Assembly (NCBI GenBank): GCA_963708575.1 | Contig: CAVPTB010000007.1 | Span: 1,984,001 to 2,048,000, forward strand | Source: DASVWZ01 sp963708575 | GTDB taxonomy: Bacteria; Acidobacteriota; Terriglobia; Terriglobales; Acidobacteriaceae | Direction of reading: 5' to 3' | DNA length: 64,000 nucleotides | Part shown: one piece after another, positions 35,062-43,857 of the stretch | Numbering within the stretch: the stretch's first letter is position 1 | Layout of the letters: every line of letters starts with the position of its first letter | Notes under the pieces: model-generated | Told to the model about the DNA's origin: nothing | The model's input: the letters and a program-made list of their open reading frames with translations, nothing else | The model's database searches: none | Made by a program: the position numbers and the translations under genes

Positions 35062-35204
35062 CAAACATCGCGCTCAACATACCGAGGGACAGCTGACGGG
35101 TCCCAAGAAATTCCCCGTTCCTTTCTTGCCATTCCCGCGCATCCACAGTCCCGACGGAAGTCATCAAGTACAATCGAAGAAGGTTCTCTGAACCGATAAA
35201 TCCT

Positions 35205-35750
35205 ATGATCCATGCATGGCACGACGTCACTCCCGGCGACAAACTTCCCGAGGAGTTCAATACTGTCATCGAAATTCCCTTCGGCTCCAGCGTGAAGTAT
35301 GAACTGGACAAGGCGAGCGGCCTGATCAAACTTGATCGCGTGCTGTATTCGGCGGTCTACTATCCGGCGAACTACGGATTTCTTCCACAGACCCTGGCGG
35401 AAGACGACGATCCTCTCGACGTGCTGGTGTTTTGCCAGGAGGCGGTAGTACCGCTGACCATCATTCACGCGCGATGCATCGGCCTGATGACCATGATCGA
35501 TAGCGGCAAGAAAGATCACAAGATCATCGCCATAGCCACCGAAGACCCGGAGTTCAACAGCTATCGCGATGCGGCCGAGATGCCTTCGCACCGGCTGCTT
35601 ATGCTGCGAAGATTCTTTCAGGATTACAAGCAGCTTGAAGGAAAGGCCGTCGAGGTGGACGACATCCTTCCAGCGGGAGAAGCCCACCCGATCATCATGG
35701 ATTCGCTGGCGCGATACAGCAAGCAGCGGCACAAAGGGTTCGCGAAGTAG
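35205..35750 (+). CDS. ppa: Inorganic pyrophosphatase
   Basis: 181-residue family I soluble pyrophosphatase, hydrolysing PPi to phosphate. The metal-binding cluster EDDDPLDVLV holds D67, D69 and D72; other active-site segments are EIPFGSSVKYELDK, YPANYGFLPQTLAEDDDP and the DDILPAGEAHPIIM region. Length is normal for the bacterial enzyme. The proximity to a PPi-type phosphofructokinase is notable, since both act on cytosolic pyrophosphate. Confidence 0.93.
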   Translation: MIHAWHDVTPGDKLPEEFNTVIEIPFGSSVKYELDKASGLIKLDRVLYSAVYYPANYGFLPQTLAEDDDPLDVLVFCQEAVVPLTIIHARCIGLMTMIDSGKKDHKIIAIATEDPEFNSYRDAAEMPSHRLLMLRRFFQDYKQLEGKAVEVDDILPAGEAHPIIMDSLARYSKQRHKGFAK

Positions 35751-35805
35751 CGGTGAGGGCCAACTCTAAGCGCAAGGTGCTCGTTTAGAATGGGCCCGAT
35801 TAAAC

Positions 35806-37842
35806 TCACCAGACCCGGCAGGCGTTTGCGCTCACCATCGGTTGGCCGGCTTTGCAGCTCCAGGCTTTCTGGAATTCAGGCATGTTCTGCACGACTCCAT
35901 TCACCCGGAACTTTCCCGGAGAATGTGGATCGGTGAGCACCAGCGTGCGTGCAACTTCCGGCCGGCGCTGTTCGCACCAGACTCGAGCAAATCCCAGGAA
36001 GTAACGCTGCTCCGGCGTGTAGCCATCGATCTTCTGCGCTTCCTTCCCGGTCTTGTCATTGGCGATGACATGCTCCAGCGCGTTGTAGGAAATGCGCGCG
36101 CCGCCGTTGTCGGCCGTATTCTCGCCGAGCGTCAGCCGTCCGTTCAGCTTCAGATCATCGACCGACACGAAACTGCTGTATTCGTCGGCAATGCAACTGG
36201 CGCGCTTTTCGAATTCCTTGCCATCCTGCTCGGTCCACCAGTCGCGCAGGTTACCTTGCGGATCGAACTTGCGTCCCTGATCGTCGAAGCCGTGGGTCAG
36301 TTCATGTCCAATGACCAGGCCGATACCGCCGAAGTTCACGGCATCGTCCATGTTCTTGTCGAAGAACGGCGGCTGCAGAATGCCTGCCGGAAAATTGATG
36401 TCATTGAAGCTGGAGCTGTAGTAAGCGTTCACCGTCGGCGGAGTCATGCCCCATTCTTTGCGGTCGAGAGGCTTGCCGATTTTGTTGAAGTCGCGGTGCG
36501 ATTCGAATTCAGTGGCCCGCTGCACGTTGCCAATCAGATCGCCGCGCACAATGGTGACTGAGCTGTAATCGCGCCACGCATCGGGATATCCAATTTTGTT
36601 GCGGATGGCTTGCAGCTTGATCTTGGCCTGCTTCTTGGTTTCGTCGGTCATCCACGGCAAAGTCTTGATGTCCTCATCGAGGGAAGTCTCGAGAGCATCG
36701 ACCATCTTCAACATGCGTTGTTTGCCATCAGGGCCGAAAGTGACCTCAACGTAACGTTGGCCGAGAGCCTCGCCCAGAGCGCGGTCGGTCGATCGCACAC
36801 AGCGCTTCCAGCGCGCCTGGATCTCTTTCTGTCCGGTGATAGCTTGCTGCATTTTGAAATTGGCGTCGACAAACGGCTGCGAAAGAAAAGGCGCGGAGGT
36901 GTCCAACATCCGCCAACTGACGTATGTCTTGAGCGAATCGAGCGGTTCGTCGGCGATGACGGTGTTGACCTGCTTGAAGAATTCCGGATTGCCCACATTC
37001 AGTTCCGAAAAGCTGGGCGCGTTGACGTCGGTGAAGTAGCGTTCCAGATAGAAATTCGGCGCTAGCGCCAGCGCTGCGTCACGAGTCATTTTGTGATCTC
37101 GAGTCTTAGGGTCGCGACGCAGGGTGCGGTCCATCGAGGCCTTCGCCAACTCGGTCTCAACCTGTAGCACAGACTGCGCCGAAGTGGCTGCCTGCTGAGG
37201 GGACTGGCCAGAGAGCGTAAATACCTGCGTGGCGTATTCCACGAAGTGCTGGCGCATATCCTTTGAGCGAGTGTCATCCTTTATGTAGTAGTCACGATCG
37301 GGCAAGGTCAGTCCACCCTGATCGATGCCGGCAATCACCATGTCAGCGTTGTGGTAGTCGGGCATCGAAAAAAAGTTAAAGAGCGCACTGGGACCGATCA
37401 CGTGAATACGCGCGATGGCATCGATGAGGGCAGTCTTGTCTTTCACGGCCGCGATGCGTTCCAACTCCGGCTGTAGCGGCTGAACTCCCTTTTCATTGGC
37501 GGTCTTCGCGTCCATGCAGGAGCTGTAGTAGTCGCCGATTTTCTGATCGATCGGGTTGCGTCCCGGCGAGTCTACTGACGCCTTTTCCAGGATCTCGTGA
37601 AGAGTCGTAAGGTTCCGCTCGAAAAGTTCGTTGAACGATCCCCAGCGCGACTGGTCGGAAGGGATTTGTGTGTTCTTTAACCAATTGCCGCAGGCGTATT
37701 GGTAAAAGTCAACGCAAGGATCAATCGACTTGTCGATGGTGTCGACACTAAAGCCCGGACCGAATGCAGGCGCGGTCTGAGCCAAGCCGATGGAACCCAG
37801 GAGAAGTGCAGACAGCAGGAAACTACAGACAGATCTCATCAA
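35806..37842 (-). CDS. M13-family zinc metallopeptidase (neprilysin/PepO-like), secreted
   Basis: 678-residue peptidase with a signal peptide (MRSVCSFLLSALLLGSIGLAQ). The zinc motif HELTH lies at about residue 512 in GLVIGHELTHGFDDQGRKFD, and the third ligand in GENTADNGGARISY. The conserved substrate motif NAYYSSSFNDINFPAGILQP and the C-terminal CRVW are typical of the family. It cleaves peptides in the periplasm or outside the cell. Length agrees with family members. Monocistronic. Confidence 0.95.
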   Translation of the reverse strand: MMRSVCSFLLSALLLGSIGLAQTAPAFGPGFSVDTIDKSIDPCVDFYQYACGNWLKNTQIPSDQSRWGSFNELFERNLTTLHEILEKASVDSPGRNPIDQKIGDYYSSCMDAKTANEKGVQPLQPELERIAAVKDKTALIDAIARIHVIGPSALFNFFSMPDYHNADMVIAGIDQGGLTLPDRDYYIKDDTRSKDMRQHFVEYATQVFTLSGQSPQQAATSAQSVLQVETELAKASMDRTLRRDPKTRDHKMTRDAALALAPNFYLERYFTDVNAPSFSELNVGNPEFFKQVNTVIADEPLDSLKTYVSWRMLDTSAPFLSQPFVDANFKMQQAITGQKEIQARWKRCVRSTDRALGEALGQRYVEVTFGPDGKQRMLKMVDALETSLDEDIKTLPWMTDETKKQAKIKLQAIRNKIGYPDAWRDYSSVTIVRGDLIGNVQRATEFESHRDFNKIGKPLDRKEWGMTPPTVNAYYSSSFNDINFPAGILQPPFFDKNMDDAVNFGGIGLVIGHELTHGFDDQGRKFDPQGNLRDWWTEQDGKEFEKRASCIADEYSSFVSVDDLKLNGRLTLGENTADNGGARISYNALEHVIANDKTGKEAQKIDGYTPEQRYFLGFARVWCEQRRPEVARTLVLTDPHSPGKFRVNGVVQNMPEFQKAWSCKAGQPMVSANACRVW

Positions 37843-37938
37843 TGACCTCGAGTGGAACCGCCGATTGTAAGCTGAAGTGGTTTAGACGTACAAGGTGGGG
37901 AAAATGTTATGTGAGCGATACACCGTCAATCGGTTCAA

Positions 37939-39387
37939 CTAATTCTCAATCGGGAGGTTCATCCGGGTGAGCAAATCGCGATAGGCAGGATATTCGCGCA
38001 GATTGTTCAACTCCTCATAGCTCCTCACGGACAAGATCAATTCGTCGTGTTGAGCATAAGCGGCGCTCAGATAGTTCAGAGCCTCTTCGTTATTTCCCAG
38101 AAGGGCGCAGGTTTGGGCCACAAGAAGCGGCGAGAGGAGTTTTTGAGAGTAGTACTTCTTCTGCACTTGCAACATGCTTTCAAACATCGCTTTCGAGCCG
38201 CCGGCTGCGAAACCTTTTTCCGCCGCCGTCGTGATCGCGAGTGCGGAGGGGTCGTGAACGAGGAGAGCATCTTTCCTGGATTCGGCCAGGAAATTGGGGT
38301 AGTCCTGGGCGAGGAGATAGAAGTGCTGCAGATAGGAGTGGGGGGAGCGGAAAGTCGGTTCCGTGACCTCCATCTGTTTGAGTAGAGCAATCGCTTCGGC
38401 GTGACGTCCGGCGTGATACAGGATGTCGCCGCGGTCAGCCAAAATGGAAGTCGAAGCAGGATCCAGAGTTTGGGCGCGTTCGATTTCCGCGAGCGATTCC
38501 GGCAACCGGCGGACCGTCAGCAAATAAGTGGCGTACCAGTGGTGAGCCACCGCGTTGTTGGGATCCAGGTCGATGGCGCGGCGGAATTCCGACTCAGCGC
38601 CGGTGATGTCCCACCTTCCGTAAAACAGGACGAATGCCAGAGACGCATGCGCGGCGGACGATTTGTCGTCGAGTTCGACGGCTTTGCGCGCAGCGCTGAA
38701 GGCGCGGGTGTAGGCCTCGCTGGCCGGCATCATGGTGTATTCACGCAGCAGGTTGTAACAGTCCGCCAATCCCACATAAGCCTCGGCATAGTTGGGGTCC
38801 TGCACGATGGCCTGTACAAAATAGTCGACAGCCTTGTTGAGATCGTCCGGGGTTCTCTTGTTCCAAAAATAACGTCCCCTCAGATAAAGCTGCTCCGCCT
38901 CCGGATTGTGGGCAGGCGACGAAGCCTGCACTATCCCATGAGTCGTCGATGGAGAGGCCCCCGAACCCAACTTGAAGGAATTGAAACCGGGATGGCGAAT
39001 GAGGACGAAGATCAGAGCCAACAACACGAATGCGGCTACCGCCAAAAATCGTTGCGGCTTGCGGTTGCGCACACCATCTTGCGGTCTGGCAGTCGGTGCC
39101 GTCGAACCCGAGGCGGGAAGAACCGCGAGGCGTTGGTCTTGACGGTCGATATCCGCATTGGAGGAAGCGTCCTCGGTCGAAGCCGCCTTTCGGGAAGTTA
39201 TCAGCCAGGCAGAGAGCTCGTCCGCGTAAGCGTACACCCGCCCTTTGGTTCCCGGTCGCCGGTGGACGGGCAGGCCCAATTCCTTTTCCCAACGATTCAC
39301 GGTGCGCTCATCGCATTCAAAAAACACCGCGATCTCCTTCCAGGAGTCGAGGCGTTGACGAGTTGGCGAGGCAGCGCCGGTGTGCAT
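37939..39387 (-). CDS. Membrane-anchored HTH-TPR regulatory protein
   Basis: 482-residue protein if started at 39387 (MHTGAASPTRQRLDSWKEI); the open frame extends to 39531 but no start has a clear SD. The N terminus is a MerR/HTH-17-like DNA-binding module (SWKEIAVFFECDERTVNRWE, KELGLPVHRR), followed by one transmembrane helix (FLAVAAFVLLALIFVLIR, about residue 145) and a periplasmic array of TPR repeats (AVDYFVQAIVQDPNYAEAYV, AEIERAQTLDPASTSILADR). This domain order is common in acidobacteria and suggests a one-component CadC-like sensor. It is divergent to the HAF-repeat gene, a possible target. Confidence 0.83.
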   Translation of the reverse strand: MHTGAASPTRQRLDSWKEIAVFFECDERTVNRWEKELGLPVHRRPGTKGRVYAYADELSAWLITSRKAASTEDASSNADIDRQDQRLAVLPASGSTAPTARPQDGVRNRKPQRFLAVAAFVLLALIFVLIRHPGFNSFKLGSGASPSTTHGIVQASSPAHNPEAEQLYLRGRYFWNKRTPDDLNKAVDYFVQAIVQDPNYAEAYVGLADCYNLLREYTMMPASEAYTRAFSAARKAVELDDKSSAAHASLAFVLFYGRWDITGAESEFRRAIDLDPNNAVAHHWYATYLLTVRRLPESLAEIERAQTLDPASTSILADRGDILYHAGRHAEAIALLKQMEVTEPTFRSPHSYLQHFYLLAQDYPNFLAESRKDALLVHDPSALAITTAAEKGFAAGGSKAMFESMLQVQKKYYSQKLLSPLLVAQTCALLGNNEEALNYLSAAYAQHDELILSVRSYEELNNLREYPAYRDLLTRMNLPIEN

Positions 39388-39633
39388 ATGTCGTGAAATG
39401 TCCGGTTTTGTCGGGTAACACCCGTTGCAGATCGCGGGGAGGCAAACCAGTATATCCGCGGGCGGGGGGAGGCCGTAAAGGGATTTTCCCGACTTCCGGG
39501 CTCTGCTTTTGTTCTTCCTGCCGCCCAGCAAAATGACGGTTGTAAGTATTTTAAAACCATCGGTTTACGGGATGCACCAATTGGGTCCCTGTAAAAAGGG
39601 TTGTCCCGCATCAGCGCGCGTCGGAGGAAGCAA

Positions 39634-41325
39634 ATGAATATTCACCAGATGTCTATGAGTTACAAGCGAAACTCGCCAACCTTGCTGTTGAAGCTAGTTG
39701 CTGTGGTTTTCCTGGCTCCTTTTCTCGTGATCTCGAGTTCGCAAGCCGCGCAGGGGCAAGGTTTCAAAATGACCCAACTGAATGTTCCCGGCAACCAGGT
39801 TGGCAGCACGGGTCCCATTGGGGTGAACGCAACCGGGGCCGTGGTGGGTTTCAGCAGGTCGACATCGGGGTCTACGGTAGGTTTTTTGTACTCCGGCGGC
39901 AAATATACCGTGATCAATTGGGCGGGATCCGACAATTACACCCGGGCTCTCGGGATCAACGACTCTGGTGAGATCGTGGGCGACTTCCTTGATAACAACA
40001 ATACTTTCCACGGCTTCACTTATGTGAACGGAACCTATACGCAGTTCGATGTGGGGGGCAACGTCTCGACTTCGATCTTCGGCATCAACACGGCCGGAGA
40101 CTTCGCCGGCGCCGAGGGAAACGAAGGCACGGGCGTCTTGGAGGGCTTCACATACATCGGTGGAAAGCTTACGGAGTTCTACGCTAGCGGCACCGACAAG
40201 ACCTACGCCTACGCCATCAACAGCTCCGATGGAGTGGTGGGGGCTTTCTACGATAGTAGCGGCAACTCTCACGGTTATTACCGGAGTGCCAGCGGCGCCA
40301 TCACGCAGATGGATTACCCGGGCGCGAGCGCCACTTCATGCTACGGCATCAACGATGCCGGCAAAATTACCGGCACTTACACAAACACCTCTGGATTAAC
40401 CTACGGGTTCACCTACGTTAAAGGTACATATGCGAGCACCGACTTTGCCGCGACCTACGGAATCAACAGCAAAGGAGCCTACGTTGGCTATTACTGGGGA
40501 GTCGATGGGGTGGAGTCCGGATATCTTGCCTCGCCCCAAACCTTCAAACTGAGCACGGTCAAAGTATCCGGCAGCCAGCAAGCGCAACTCTGGGGTATTA
40601 ACAAGGCGGGGGTGACGGTTGGGAGCTATGTGGATTCCGGCGGCACCTCGCACGGCATGATGATCTCCAGCGGTAAGGTCAAGAAAATCGACGATCCGAA
40701 AGGTGTCCGCACCGTTTGTTGGGGAATTAATGCCACGAATGAGATTGCCGGAACCTACTTCGACAGTTCCGGCAACCCGCATGGCTTTTCGTATAGCGCG
40801 GGGAAGTTCAAGGACGTCACTGGACCCGCCGGCGCGGTTGTCAGTTATGCATTCGGAATCAACGACGCCGGGAACATAAGCGGATTTTTCGTCACCGGAT
40901 CGGGCGCGGGACATGGCTACGTCCTGAAGGGCAGCAAGTACACTCAACTGGATGTGCCCGGCGCACAATATACTCTCGCTCGCGGCATCAACAACTCCGG
41001 CCTTGTGACAGTGCAGTGGGGGGACTCAGCGGGCTATCTGCAGTCGTCGGTCTATAACGGCAAAAAGTACACATCGATCAACGTGCCGGGAGCAGCCGTG
41101 AACCAGGTGCAAGGCATCAACACCGCCGGAGACATCGTTTACTTCTGGTCTGACCCCTACGGAGTCGGCCACGGCGCCTTGAAGAAGGGGAACGCTTACT
41201 TTGTCTTTGATTACCCCAAGGGCTCGAATGTTGGAGCGGGGGGCATCAATGACAGCAATCTCATGGTGGGGTCCTACATCCCGGCAGGCAAGACGGCGCC
41301 CCAGGCATTTCAGGGAACCGAGTAA
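39634..41325 (+). CDS. HAF-repeat secreted protein
   Basis: 563 residues; start at 39634 (GGAGG 6 nt upstream, MNIHQMSMSYKRNSPTLLLK followed by a signal peptide ending QAAQG). The whole mature part is built of about 12 repeats of roughly 40 residues around GINDAGxIxGxYxDSSGxxHGF-Y, the HAF pattern (for example GINDAGKITGTYTNTSG and GINNSGLVTVQWGDSAG), which predicts a beta-propeller or solenoid. Function of such proteins is unknown; they are abundant in acidobacteria and planctomycetes. A perfect terminator follows. Divergent from the HTH-TPR regulator. Confidence 0.85.
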   Translation: MNIHQMSMSYKRNSPTLLLKLVAVVFLAPFLVISSSQAAQGQGFKMTQLNVPGNQVGSTGPIGVNATGAVVGFSRSTSGSTVGFLYSGGKYTVINWAGSDNYTRALGINDSGEIVGDFLDNNNTFHGFTYVNGTYTQFDVGGNVSTSIFGINTAGDFAGAEGNEGTGVLEGFTYIGGKLTEFYASGTDKTYAYAINSSDGVVGAFYDSSGNSHGYYRSASGAITQMDYPGASATSCYGINDAGKITGTYTNTSGLTYGFTYVKGTYASTDFAATYGINSKGAYVGYYWGVDGVESGYLASPQTFKLSTVKVSGSQQAQLWGINKAGVTVGSYVDSGGTSHGMMISSGKVKKIDDPKGVRTVCWGINATNEIAGTYFDSSGNPHGFSYSAGKFKDVTGPAGAVVSYAFGINDAGNISGFFVTGSGAGHGYVLKGSKYTQLDVPGAQYTLARGINNSGLVTVQWGDSAGYLQSSVYNGKKYTSINVPGAAVNQVQGINTAGDIVYFWSDPYGVGHGALKKGNAYFVFDYPKGSNVGAGGINDSNLMVGSYIPAGKTAPQAFQGTE

Positions 41326-41376
41326 GAATGTCTCGGGTGTAGGTCAAAACGGGAGCCACCCATGAGGATGAACGAC

Positions 41377-41415
41377 GCCTGCCGCATCGTGAGATGCGGC
41401 AGGCTATATTTTTTT
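41377..41415 (+). terminator. Strong Rho-independent terminator
   Basis: Perfect 12-bp stem (arms 41377-41388 and 41393-41404, starting GCCTGCCGC) with GTGA loop, followed after TATA by seven T. It ends the HAF-repeat transcript and insulates the thiC gene. Confidence 0.93.
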
Positions 41416-41516
41416 GCGGAGACGGTTTCGGGGTAGCGCGGATCCACTTTTGCAATGCCGTCAATTTCCTCTCTGGATTTCATCCCGCAATACAATTTCG
41501 GGCCGCTTCGCCAGCG

Positions 41517-41522
41517 TATAAT
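41517..41522 (+). promoter_or_regulatory. -10 box of thiC
   Basis: TATAAT 32 nt before the chosen thiC start; the -35 region is not canonical. Transcription from here (about 41529) would exclude the upstream start at 41455. I see no TPP riboswitch in the leader. Confidence 0.45.
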
Positions 41523-41553
41523 CGACCGTATCCATAGCGAGGTGCGAAGTTCA

Positions 41554-43017
41554 ATGTCTTCGACGAACGGCAATTCTACGAACGGTCAGAGCCATAACGG
41601 AAACGGAGCCCCCAAACCACGCGCGGAGTGGCTCGCTCGCCGCCGGGCCGAGAACTCGACCGGCAATTTCTCCCAGATGCACTATGCACGCAAAGGCATG
41701 GTGACAGAGGAGATGGAGTACATCGCCCACCGCGAAAAGCTCACGCCGGAGCTGGTGCGCGATGAAGTCGCGCGCGGGCGCATGATTATCCCCGCCAATA
41801 TCAATCATCCGGAGTTAGAGCCGATGTGCATCGGCGTAGCGTCGCTTTGCAAAATCAATTCCAACATCGGTAATTCGGCGGTGACCTCGAATATTGAAGA
41901 AGAGCTGAAGAAGCTCCACACCTCTGTGCACTACGGCGCCGACACCGTGATGGACCTTTCCACTGGGGGCGGAATTCACGAGATTCGCGAGGCCATCCTG
42001 CGGCACTCGCCAGTGCCGATCGGCACGGTGCCTATTTACGAAGCGATTTCGCGGGTAAAGCGGATTGAGGATCTTAACAAGAATGTGATGTTGGAAGTCA
42101 TCGAAGAACAGGCCGAGCAGGGCGTGGATTACATGACCATCCACGCGGGGGTGCTGGTGCAGTATCTCCCACTGGTCTCGCAACGGATCACCGGAATTGT
42201 GAGCCGGGGCGGCGCGATTCTGGCACAGTGGATGGCGCACCATCATAAACAGAACTTCCTGTACGAGTGTTTCGACGATATCTGCAAGATCTTCGCCAAG
42301 CATGATGTCAGCTTCTCTTTGGGGGACGGACTGCGTCCGGGATGCATCGCCGACGCGAGCGATCAGGCACAGTTTGCCGAACTGAAAACGCTCGGCGAGC
42401 TAACCAAAAAGGCGTGGGAGTACGATGTCCAGGTCATGATCGAAGGGCCGGGCCACGTTCCTCTCGACAAGATCAAAGAGCAAGTCGACAAGGAAAAAGA
42501 ACTCTGTTACGAAGCTCCGTTCTACACGCTCGGGCCGCTGGTCACTGACATTGCTCCGGGATACGACCACATCACTTCGGCGATTGGTGCGGCCATGATC
42601 GGATGGCACGGTGCAGCCATGCTGTGCTACGTCACTCCGAAAGAGCATCTGGGGCTGCCAAACGAAAAAGACGTGAAAGACGGCATCATCGCCTACAAGA
42701 TCGCTGCTCACGCGGCCGACATCGCGCGGCACCGGCCCGGTGCGCAGGACCGCGACGATGCTCTGAGTTACGCTCGCTACAAATTCGACTGGGAGAAGCA
42801 GTTCGCGCTCTCACTCGATCCTGAAACGGCACGCTCTATGCACGACGAGACTCTGCCCGACGAATCCTACAAAGAGGCGGCTTTCTGCTCCATGTGTGGT
42901 CCGAAATTCTGCTCGATGAACTATTCCAGCAAAGTGGACGAGTACAACAAGAAAGAGCACGGCCTGGAGAAAAAGGATTACTCGGAGCTGGTGGAGAGGC
43001 TGGTCACGATCAAGTAG
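41554..43017 (+). CDS. thiC: Phosphomethylpyrimidine synthase ThiC
   Basis: 487-residue radical-SAM enzyme of thiamine synthesis, turning aminoimidazole ribotide into HMP phosphate. Start chosen at 41554 (MSSTNGNSTNGQSHNG) because a TATAAT box lies 32 nt upstream and AGGTG precedes it. The catalytic core is clear (RGRMIIPANINHPELEPMCI, VMDLSTGGGIHEIREAI, GDGLRPGCIADASDQAQF, MIEGPGHVPLDKIKE). The C-terminal Fe-S motif is C-SM-C-GPKF-C. This is the shorter bacterial form lacking the N-terminal extension. Unlike many thiC genes, no TPP riboswitch is evident. Confidence 0.97.
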   Translation: MSSTNGNSTNGQSHNGNGAPKPRAEWLARRRAENSTGNFSQMHYARKGMVTEEMEYIAHREKLTPELVRDEVARGRMIIPANINHPELEPMCIGVASLCKINSNIGNSAVTSNIEEELKKLHTSVHYGADTVMDLSTGGGIHEIREAILRHSPVPIGTVPIYEAISRVKRIEDLNKNVMLEVIEEQAEQGVDYMTIHAGVLVQYLPLVSQRITGIVSRGGAILAQWMAHHHKQNFLYECFDDICKIFAKHDVSFSLGDGLRPGCIADASDQAQFAELKTLGELTKKAWEYDVQVMIEGPGHVPLDKIKEQVDKEKELCYEAPFYTLGPLVTDIAPGYDHITSAIGAAMIGWHGAAMLCYVTPKEHLGLPNEKDVKDGIIAYKIAAHAADIARHRPGAQDRDDALSYARYKFDWEKQFALSLDPETARSMHDETLPDESYKEAAFCSMCGPKFCSMNYSSKVDEYNKKEHGLEKKDYSELVERLVTIK

Positions 43018-43036
43018 AGATACTTAGGAGCAGACG

Positions 43037-43053
43037 CCTCAGCTAAGCTGAGG
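43037..43053. terminator. Short hairpin between thiC and vapC
   Basis: 7-bp stem CCTCAGC / GCTGAGG with a 3-nt loop between the convergent ends of thiC and the toxin gene. No T-run on either side; a weak or Rho-assisted terminator at best. Confidence 0.35.
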
Positions 43054-43062
43054 GAATCTCGT

Positions 43063-43476
43063 TCAGGTGCGAGCGAAGGGATTGACCACTTCCACCTTGA
43101 AATGCGTAAAGTCTCTCGCATTGCGAGTGGCGACTGTGAGTTTGTGAACGCGGGCCGTGGCCGCGATCATGGCATCCTCCAGTAGATCGTCGGATTTGTC
43201 TGCAATCAAGCGCGCCCACTCGCGAATGCAGACAGAATCCATGGGGAGAACGGCCATCGAGCTTTCTATCGAATCGAGCCATCTCTCGATTTCGGCAGCC
43301 TTTTCACTATCCTGCGGCCGCACAAGTTCGACACCGATCTGCAACTCTCCCAAGGTGACTGACGACAGAAAAATCTGCTCGGCGTGTAGCCCGGATATCC
43401 ACGCCACCACTCCGCCGTGAGGTCTGGGTTTACGCAATTCCGAAATCACGTTGGTGTCTATCAGATATCGCGTCAC
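43063..43476 (-). CDS. PIN-domain toxin (VapC/FitB-like)
   Basis: 137-residue RNase toxin. Acidic active-site residues are visible: D7 in YLIDTNVISELRK, E in SVTLGELQIGVE, D in DDLLEDAMIAATA and D in TRNARDF. It starts immediately after the antitoxin stop codon (no gap), so translation is coupled. PIN toxins of this group cleave tRNA or rRNA when free of antitoxin. The specific target is unknown. Confidence 0.9.
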   Translation of the reverse strand: MTRYLIDTNVISELRKPRPHGGVVAWISGLHAEQIFLSSVTLGELQIGVELVRPQDSEKAAEIERWLDSIESSMAVLPMDSVCIREWARLIADKSDDLLEDAMIAATARVHKLTVATRNARDFTHFKVEVVNPFART

Positions 43477-43731
43477 TTAGAAAGTCCGGGATCGGCGCCG
43501 CCGAAGTGTTCCGCGCGAAGGCGCGATATTTTCAAAGCGAGGCCCGCCGTCAAGGAGCAGACTCTTGATGTCGGGCGAGGATTGGCTTTGGAGCCGCCGC
43601 CACTCCTGAATGGGTACCAGGACCGCCTCCTCAATGCCGCGGCGGGTAACAACTTGCGGACCATGGCGCAGCGCCGCATTCAGAAATTCACTAAATCGGG
43701 CTTTGGCTTCTTGCAGTTGCCAGGAACTCAT
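43477..43731 (-). CDS. Phd/YefM-family antitoxin
   Basis: 84 residues from ATG at 43731 (MSSWQLQEAKARFSEFLNAA). The N-terminal Phd fold is typical (QVVTRRGIEEAVLVPIQEWR), and the Arg-rich C-terminal tail would bind the toxin. I prefer this start to the one at 43758, because the TATAAT-like box overlaps the upstream ATG and GAGG lies 8 nt before 43731. It is coupled to the PIN toxin gene and probably binds the palindrome just upstream. Confidence 0.87.
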   Translation of the reverse strand: MSSWQLQEAKARFSEFLNAALRHGPQVVTRRGIEEAVLVPIQEWRRLQSQSSPDIKSLLLDGGPRFENIAPSRGTLRRRRSRTF

Positions 43732-43761
43732 CCGCGACGCCTCGCTCTCCAAAGTCATTAT

Positions 43762-43781
43762 AACTAGTCATCTGACTAGTT
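43762..43781. promoter_or_regulatory. Palindromic operator of the toxin-antitoxin operon
   Basis: Perfect 9-bp arms AACTAGTCA (43762-43770) and TGACTAGTT (43773-43781) separated by TC. It directly precedes and touches a minus-strand TATAAT (43757-43762), the likely -10 box, so an antitoxin bound here would block RNA polymerase. Palindromic sites of this size are usual for Phd-type autoregulation. Confidence 0.7.
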
Positions 43782-43857
43782 TCAATGCTCCTTCGGCATA
43801 GACGGCCCGTGACCGCCCGATCCATCCCAGGTCAGTGGCAAATGCATTCGGTAGAGC

